Source: Alistipes sp. | Lineage (GTDB): Bacteria > Bacillota > Clostridia > Oscillospirales > Ruminococcaceae | DNA: 64,000 nucleotides | NCBI GenBank assembly: GCA_023667265.1 | Contig: JAMPAJ010000001.1 | Span: 676,797-740,796, forward strand | Direction of reading: 5' to 3' | Part shown: positions 59,305-64,000 of the stretch, one piece after another | How the letters are laid out: every line of letters begins with the position of its first letter | Position numbering within the stretch: position 1 is the stretch's first letter | Made by a program: the position numbers and the translations under genes | The notes under the pieces: generated by a model | Database searches by the model: none | Told to the model about the DNA's origin: nothing | The model's input: only the letters and a program-made list of their open reading frames with translations

Positions 59305-60108
59305 ATGGATAAATTTGTTTTAATGGCATTAGTCGCAACAACGGGCACGTGGCTTGTCACTGCTCTCGGCGCGGCAATGGTAGTATTTTTCAGGTCTCCC
59401 GACCAGAAGCTGCTGAATCTCATGCTGGGCTTTGCTTCCGGAGTTATGATAGCCGCAAGCTTCTGGTCGCTGCTCCAGCCGGCTATCGAGCGTGCGGAGA
59501 CGAGCTCTGATATGCCTGCCTATTTTGTGGCGACTGTGGGATTTCTCTTCGGCGCTGTCTTTATGTGGAGCTCCGATAAGATCGTATCATTTACGCAGAA
59601 AAGGGTCAACAGCAGCCAGGGCAAAAGCAATGAAAGGCTGAACCGGATAATAATGCTCGTTCTCTCCATTACCCTGCACAACATACCCGAGGGTCTCGCA
59701 GTAGGCGTTGCATTCGGCGCTCTGAAAAATACGCCGCTCACAACAGAGGGTCTTATGGGCGCGATCACAATTGCCGTGGGGATCGGTTTGCAGAATTTTC
59801 CGGAGGGCGCGGCAGTTTCCGTTCCACTGCGCCGGGAGGGATATTCCCGGAAAAAAAGCTTTTTTCTTGGTCAGGCGTCGGGTATCGTCGAGCCTGTAGC
59901 CGGAGTTGTCGGCGCGCTGCTTGTGGTCTACGTTGAGGTTATACTCCCCTACGCTCTTTCCTTTGCGGCAGGCGCAATGATACTTGTGGCGGTACACGAG
60001 CTTATCCCGGAATGTCAGAAAAACCAGAAGGCACAGCCGTATTTCGCTACAATGGGCATTGTTTCCGGATTTGCGGTAATGATGCTGCTGGACGTTATGC
60101 TGGGCTGA
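59305..60108 (+). CDS. ZIP family metal transporter
   Basis: The 267-aa product has eight hydrophobic segments with TM4 HNIPEGLAVGVAFG and TM5 GLQNFPEGAAVSVPL, the metal-binding His/Glu pairs of ZIP transporters (ZupT/GufA-like). The predicted role is import of zinc, manganese or iron. AAGGAGG precedes the ATG, and a terminator follows. It is divergent from the guanylate-kinase-like gene. Confidence 0.92.
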   Translation: MDKFVLMALVATTGTWLVTALGAAMVVFFRSPDQKLLNLMLGFASGVMIAASFWSLLQPAIERAETSSDMPAYFVATVGFLFGAVFMWSSDKIVSFTQKRVNSSQGKSNERLNRIIMLVLSITLHNIPEGLAVGVAFGALKNTPLTTEGLMGAITIAVGIGLQNFPEGAAVSVPLRREGYSRKKSFFLGQASGIVEPVAGVVGALLVVYVEVILPYALSFAAGAMILVAVHELIPECQKNQKAQPYFATMGIVSGFAVMMLLDVMLG

Positions 60109-60120
60109 TACCTGCATGAG

Positions 60121-60155
60121 AAATCCGCATTGCCGCAAGCAATACGGATTTTTTT
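60121..60155 (+). terminator. Terminator of the ZIP gene
   Basis: AAATCCGCATTGC / GCAATACGGATTT stem with one mismatch and a T7 run. Confidence 0.85.
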
Positions 60156-60251
60156 CTGGTTATATTATATCATATAATTAGCCAAAAAGCAACCCGCGCG
60201 GAAATAAATTTAAAGCATTATTGGACTAACATCGAAAAATTCAGGATAATG

Positions 60252-60287
60252 TGAAATATAATATCATAAAAATGGTATTATATTTCA
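60252..60287 (+). promoter_or_regulatory. Inverted repeat abutting the GH43-RICIN promoter
   Basis: TGAAATATAATA / TATTATATTTCA, 12 perfect base pairs with a 12-base spacer, ends one base before the -35. It is a good candidate operator. Confidence 0.6.
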
Positions 60288-60316
60288 TTGTAAATTTTAA
60301 ATCAATATGTTATAAT
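60288..60316 (+). promoter_or_regulatory. Promoter of the GH43-RICIN-dockerin gene
   Basis: TTGTAA, 17 bases, TATAAT. Confidence 0.7.
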
Positions 60317-60361
60317 TAAATAAAAATCCGTATATTTCAATATGGATAGAAGGAGGAGTTT

Positions 60362-63115
60362 ATGAAAATCAAAAAAATTCTATCGGGAGTTCTGGCGGCA
60401 GCTATGATCTTAGGCAGTCATGCAGCAGCCGCATTTCCGCAGACCGACTCGCTTGCTGTCGCAAACAAAAGCCGTGTCTCCGTTCACGACCCGTCTGTAT
60501 TCAAGGACGCCAACGGTACATATTACATTTTCGGTTCGCATATCGACGCGGCAAAATCTACCGACCTGCAAAGCTGGAAGACATTCACAAACGGCTATGC
60601 CGCAACAAATAACGCCATTTTCGGCGACCTCTCAAAAAATCTTGCAGGAGCTTTCGCCTGGGCTGGCGAAAACTTAGAGGACTGTGAGGGCGGCTTCTCC
60701 GTATGGGCGCCCGACGTAGTATACAACCCGGATTACATCAATAAGGACGGCTCAAAGGGCGCGTACATGATGTATTTCTGTACCACCTCGACCTATATAC
60801 GCTCGGTCATCGCCTTCGGCGTTTCACAGAACCCCGAAGGCCCATACGAGTTTGTTGATACGCTGATCTATTCCGGATTTACCAAAAACGACAGCTACGC
60901 CACAAGCTCTACCAAAAACGTAAACAGAAAATACACCTCAACCAACGTTGACGAGCTTATTGAAAGCGGTCAGGTCACAATGAACAACAGCTGGTTCAGA
61001 GGCGACTCGTTCAATAACCAGCTCTTCCCCAACGCCATCGACCCGACAATATACTACGATCCTGACGGAAGAATGTATATGACCTACGGCTCGTGGTCGG
61101 GCGGTATCTTCACACTCGAAATAGACAAAACGACGGGAAAGGTCATTCACCCGAAAACAGGCACTACCTCCGACGGACGGCTCGTTGACAGCTACTTCGG
61201 CACGAAAATTTCCGGAGGCTACGGCAAATCCGGAGAAGGTCCATTCATAGAATACAACGACGAAACAGGCTATTACTACCTTTGGGTAACATACGGCGGT
61301 CTTGCTTCTGAGGGCGGCTATAATATGCGTGTTTTCCGCTCAAAAAATCCCGACGGGCCTTTCACGGACGCGGCAGGAAATGCAGCTGTTTTAAACTCAA
61401 ATTCCAATCTGGACAGCATCGGACTGAAGGTAATGGGCAACTATAAATTCAGTTCCCTCAGTCAGGCGTATATGGCTCCGGGTCATAACTCCGTTCTGAA
61501 GGACGACGACGGACGCTGGTATCTCATCAATCACACCAGATTCGACGACGGATACGAGTTCCACCAGGTTCGCGTCCGCTCTATGTACTTCAACAGCGAG
61601 GGCTGGCCTGTGGTCGCGCCCTATGAGTACAGCGGAGACGTGATCTCCGACGGCGGCTACAACGTTACGGATATTGTTGGCGATTATGAGTTCATCAACC
61701 ACGGCAGCGACACAAGCAAGACTATCCATAATTACGTCAATATAAAGCTCAACGAGGACGGCTCTATAAGCGGAGGAGCTTCCGGAACTTGGTCTCAGGC
61801 TGAAGATTCCGCACAGGCAAGCTTTGTTATCGACGGTCAGCGTTACGACGGCGTATTCCTCGCGGCTCAGGACGAAACCGGAAAGGAAAAGAAGGTAATG
61901 TCCTTTACGGCGGTCGGCAGCAACAACCAGACCGTCTGGGGCGCGCAGACAAATGAATATACCGGTACTGACCGTGCCGGACTTACAGACCACACTAATT
62001 CCGACAGCAGTCTGGTGTATAATGCCGACAGGGTCACGGGCACAAACGGAGTGAAGAATATCGGCGATACGGAGCTGCTCAGCGGCGTGTCCTATTTTAT
62101 CTCAAACAAAAACAGCGGTCTGCTGCTGGAGGTCGAAAACGGTCTCACGGCTGAGGGTACGAACATCCAGCAGTGGGAGAAAAACATAGGGCCTCATCAT
62201 GAATGGCGTATTACCGATATGGGAGACGGCTACTGTAAGATTGCCCTTATGTCCGACGAAGCTATGGCGCTTACTGTTGACGGAAATGATGAAACCGACG
62301 GACTGAATATCAAGCTTTCGGAGTACACCGGCGCTGACAATCAGCTCTGGAAGCTTGTAAAGGACGGCGGTTATTACGGAATAGTTTCAAAATGCTCCGG
62401 CGGCACGGCTGGTCTCGACGTATTTGAGTGGAGCACCGAAAACGGCGGCAACATCAATCAGTGGAATTTCTGGAACGGCGACTGTCAGCTCTGGAAGATA
62501 ACTCCCGTTTATCCGGCTGTGAACGACGGAAAATATACTCTTCGCAATGTAAATTCAGGCAAGTTCGTTTCTGTGAACGGCGGCAATGTTCAGCAGGATA
62601 AAAACGCTGAAATATGGACGATTTCAAGCCTCGGAGACGGCACATACTCCATAGCGGACGGCAGCGGAAACGTGCTCACAGTTGACGGCGGAAACGGCAA
62701 TGACGGAAACAACATTTCAGTTACACCCTACACCGGAGCGGCTGCTCAGAAATTCAGTATACAGTGCAGCAGCGACGGTTCTTACTCAGTACTCTCCGCA
62801 GTCTCAGACGGTACAGCCTGTCTCGACGTTTACGAGATAAGCATGAACGACGGCGCAAATATCTGCCAATGGAATTTCTGGGGCGGCGACGGACAAAAAT
62901 TCGTCATCGAGCCTGCCGCGGAGAAAAAAGCTCCCGAAAAGGTTATCGGCGATGTAAATGCAGACGGCGAATTTAACGTGGCTGACCTTGTAACGCTTGA
63001 AAAATGGCTGCTTGGTTCAGGAAAGCTTACCGACTGGACAGCCGGCGACCTTTGTGAGGACGGCAAGATCGACGCATTTGATATGGCGATGATGAGAAAG
63101 CTTATCGTTCAATAA
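60362..63115 (+). CDS. Secreted GH43 glycosidase with RICIN (CBM13) domains and dockerin
   Basis: The 917-aa product has a signal peptide (1-24) and a GH43 propeller (about 35-420) with base Asp43 in VHDPSVF, modulator Asp118 in WAPDVVY and acid Glu292 in SGEGPFIEY. The size and loops suit the endo-arabinanase-like GH43 subfamilies. A C-terminal beta module (about 425-565) follows, then two ricin-type trefoil domains (about 575-720 and 725-850; QW and QQWEKN-type repeats) and a dockerin (about 862-915, GDVNADGEFNVADLV...CEDGKIDAFDMAMMRKLI). AAGGAGG precedes the ATG. The expected role is attack on arabinan or arabinoxylan side chains from the cellulosome. Confidence 0.92.
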   Translation: MKIKKILSGVLAAAMILGSHAAAAFPQTDSLAVANKSRVSVHDPSVFKDANGTYYIFGSHIDAAKSTDLQSWKTFTNGYAATNNAIFGDLSKNLAGAFAWAGENLEDCEGGFSVWAPDVVYNPDYINKDGSKGAYMMYFCTTSTYIRSVIAFGVSQNPEGPYEFVDTLIYSGFTKNDSYATSSTKNVNRKYTSTNVDELIESGQVTMNNSWFRGDSFNNQLFPNAIDPTIYYDPDGRMYMTYGSWSGGIFTLEIDKTTGKVIHPKTGTTSDGRLVDSYFGTKISGGYGKSGEGPFIEYNDETGYYYLWVTYGGLASEGGYNMRVFRSKNPDGPFTDAAGNAAVLNSNSNLDSIGLKVMGNYKFSSLSQAYMAPGHNSVLKDDDGRWYLINHTRFDDGYEFHQVRVRSMYFNSEGWPVVAPYEYSGDVISDGGYNVTDIVGDYEFINHGSDTSKTIHNYVNIKLNEDGSISGGASGTWSQAEDSAQASFVIDGQRYDGVFLAAQDETGKEKKVMSFTAVGSNNQTVWGAQTNEYTGTDRAGLTDHTNSDSSLVYNADRVTGTNGVKNIGDTELLSGVSYFISNKNSGLLLEVENGLTAEGTNIQQWEKNIGPHHEWRITDMGDGYCKIALMSDEAMALTVDGNDETDGLNIKLSEYTGADNQLWKLVKDGGYYGIVSKCSGGTAGLDVFEWSTENGGNINQWNFWNGDCQLWKITPVYPAVNDGKYTLRNVNSGKFVSVNGGNVQQDKNAEIWTISSLGDGTYSIADGSGNVLTVDGGNGNDGNNISVTPYTGAAAQKFSIQCSSDGSYSVLSAVSDGTACLDVYEISMNDGANICQWNFWGGDGQKFVIEPAAEKKAPEKVIGDVNADGEFNVADLVTLEKWLLGSGKLTDWTAGDLCEDGKIDAFDMAMMRKLIVQ

Positions 63116-63121
63116 AACAAG

Positions 63122-63158
63122 AAATCGGACGTTTCTGAATTTGAAACGTCCGATTTTT
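63122..63158 (+). terminator. Terminator of the GH43-RICIN gene
   Basis: AATCGGACGTTTC / GAAACGTCCGATT stem followed by six T. It may serve ogt on the opposite strand as well. Confidence 0.85.
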
Positions 63159-63171
63159 TGCGGCGCCGTAT

Positions 63172-63669
63172 TTATATGACAATGCCCTCCAGACGTAGAA
63201 GCGACTCTTTTTTGTCGATGCCGCCTGCATAGCCGGTAAGACTTCCGTCCGAGCCAACAACACGGTGGCATGGCACGATCACGGATATTTTATTTCTTCC
63301 GACAGCGCCGCCGACCGCCTGGGCGGACATTCGGGCAATTCCGCATTTTTCCGCAAACTTTCGGGCTATTTCTCCGTATGTCGTGGTTTTGCCGTAGGGA
63401 ATAGCACACAGAAGCTTCCAGACCTCTTTCTGGAACGCAGTGCCTGTAAGGTGCAGCGATATTCTGAAATCAGGCTCTCTGCCCGAAAAATAAATGTCCA
63501 GCCAGCGTTTTGCAGCCGTAAGAACTGACGTTTCAGATATCATGGCTTCCATGCACCCCTGAGCAGGGAAATATTTCTGCCCCTCAAACCATACTCCCGT
63601 AAGACCAATGTCGTCGGCTGCAAGGAGAATTTTCCCAAGCGGCGACTGATAATCAGCTGTATATTGCAT
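63172..63669 (-). CDS. ogt: Methylated-DNA-protein-cysteine methyltransferase
   Basis: The 165-aa product has the acceptor Cys134 in IVPCHRVVGSDG, the DNA-binding helix IPYGKTTTYGEIARK, and the expected length. It repairs O6-alkylguanine by suicidal transfer to Cys. The ribosome site is weak (GAGGTAAAAATG, spacing 5). Confidence 0.95.
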   Translation of the reverse strand: MQYTADYQSPLGKILLAADDIGLTGVWFEGQKYFPAQGCMEAMISETSVLTAAKRWLDIYFSGREPDFRISLHLTGTAFQKEVWKLLCAIPYGKTTTYGEIARKFAEKCGIARMSAQAVGGAVGRNKISVIVPCHRVVGSDGSLTGYAGGIDKKESLLRLEGIVI

Positions 63670-63897
63670 TTTTACCTCTTATTTTTTCTCTTGAAAGCTC
63701 TGTGAGCTGTTATATTAGTTAAATTATATCATATTAACAGGAAAATTGAAACCCACGCGGAAATAAATTTGAACCTAAAATTATTGCAGTGTGAATTTGC
63801 TGGCGTAGGCTCTCCGATCATATCATATAAACAGAGAAAAAGCAGCCATATTGATAAACTTGATTATTTATTTTTCCCGCGTAATAATATTGAACAA

Positions 63898-63932
63898 AAA
63901 CTCCCCCGGAATCCCGGAGGAGTTTTTTAGTA
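63898..63932. terminator. Bidirectional terminator before the edge gene
   Basis: ACTCCCCCGG / CCCGGAGGAGT stem with T-runs on both strands. Confidence 0.75.
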
Positions 63933-63952
63933 TCACCAAAGAAATTCAACCC

Positions 63953-64000
63953 TTAATCCTCATAATTTTTTCTGCGTACAGCGAAAGCGGTAGCGGCAGC
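63953..64000 (-). CDS. C-terminal tail of a gene entering from beyond the window
   Basis: On the minus strand, 15 in-frame codons end at TAA, encoding an Ala-rich hydrophobic run then RRKNYED. A hydrophobic segment followed by basic residues at a C-terminus resembles a membrane-anchored surface protein, possibly sortase-type. Too little is present to say more. A terminator follows at 63898-63932. Confidence 0.5.
   Translation of the reverse strand, partial: AAATAFAVRRKNYED

Noticed and set aside
1-64000. CRISPR array, tRNA, rRNA, prophage or integrase
   Set aside because: No regularly spaced identical repeats, no cloverleaf with a TTC-purine-A loop, and no rRNA or phage genes were found. 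The only stable RNA recognised is RNase P RNA.

Overview
The window looks like chromosome from a fibre-degrading, cellulosome-forming Ruminococcus (Firmicutes, Oscillospiraceae), close to the R. flavefaciens / R. champanellensis type. Six genes end in, or contain, dockerin modules (GDxNxDGxxxxxDLxxxxxxLLG repeats). They sit among ordinary low-to-moderate GC Gram-positive housekeeping genes with TTGACA-17-TATAAT promoters and strong AGGAGG ribosome sites. Species assignment is inference; no rRNA is present.

Layout. 1-5.6 kb: ribosome hibernation factor, a LUD protein, a dockerin-bearing leucine-rich-repeat protein, a CmpB-like membrane protein, and an IscU-like/GGGtGRT pair whose codon use suggests high expression. 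5.7-9.8 kb (minus): small lipoprotein, GH9 cellulase with dockerin, YerC regulator and RNase P RNA. 9.8-13.6 kb (minus): HAD phosphatase and a three-gene soluble signalling operon (REC-Hpt, REC-AraC, REC-histidine kinase). 14.3-18.9 kb: GH31 alpha-xylosidase divergent from an aldo/keto reductase / ECF S-component / DUF1893 operon. 19-26 kb (minus): polytopic membrane protein, Wzz-like protein, intracellular GH43 and glmM. 26.2-31 kb: CIRCE-hrcA-grpE-dnaK-dnaJ. 31-40.8 kb (minus): a DtxR-like regulator, pgsA, rimO, recX, recA, prmC, DUF1385, a two-component system and a VCBS-type lipoprotein. 40.8-43.3 kb: citrate synthase and a SpoIID-like protein. 43.4-48.8 kb: dockerin pectate lyase, then rnhA-iscS-(EF-Tu domain II protein)-iscU. 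48.9-50.4 kb (minus): an aldolase-type enzyme and a lipoprotein. 50.7-57.2 kb: two xylanases, CBM22-GH10-CBM22-dockerin-GH43-CBM6 and GH30-CBM22-dockerin. 57.5-64 kb: a permease with a guanylate-kinase-like protein, a ZIP transporter, GH43-RICIN-dockerin, ogt, and the tail of one more gene.

How the genes fit together. The secreted dockerin enzymes would attack cellulose (GH9), xylan (GH10, GH30, GH43), arabinan or arabinoxylan side chains (GH43) and pectin (PL1) from a cell-surface cohesin scaffold. GH31 and the unsignalled GH43 would finish imported oligosaccharides inside the cell.

The least ordinary signals are non-coding. A multi-hairpin repeat lies directly 3' of three unrelated genes, always in the same sense as the gene. 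A roughly 160-bp palindromic MITE is present twice; one copy abuts a stop codon and the other separates the GH30 promoter from its gene. A 62-bp promoter block is shared, without gaps, by the two xylanase genes. A free-standing EF-Tu domain II gene inside an iron-sulfur operon and the all-soluble REC operon are the most unusual protein-level features.
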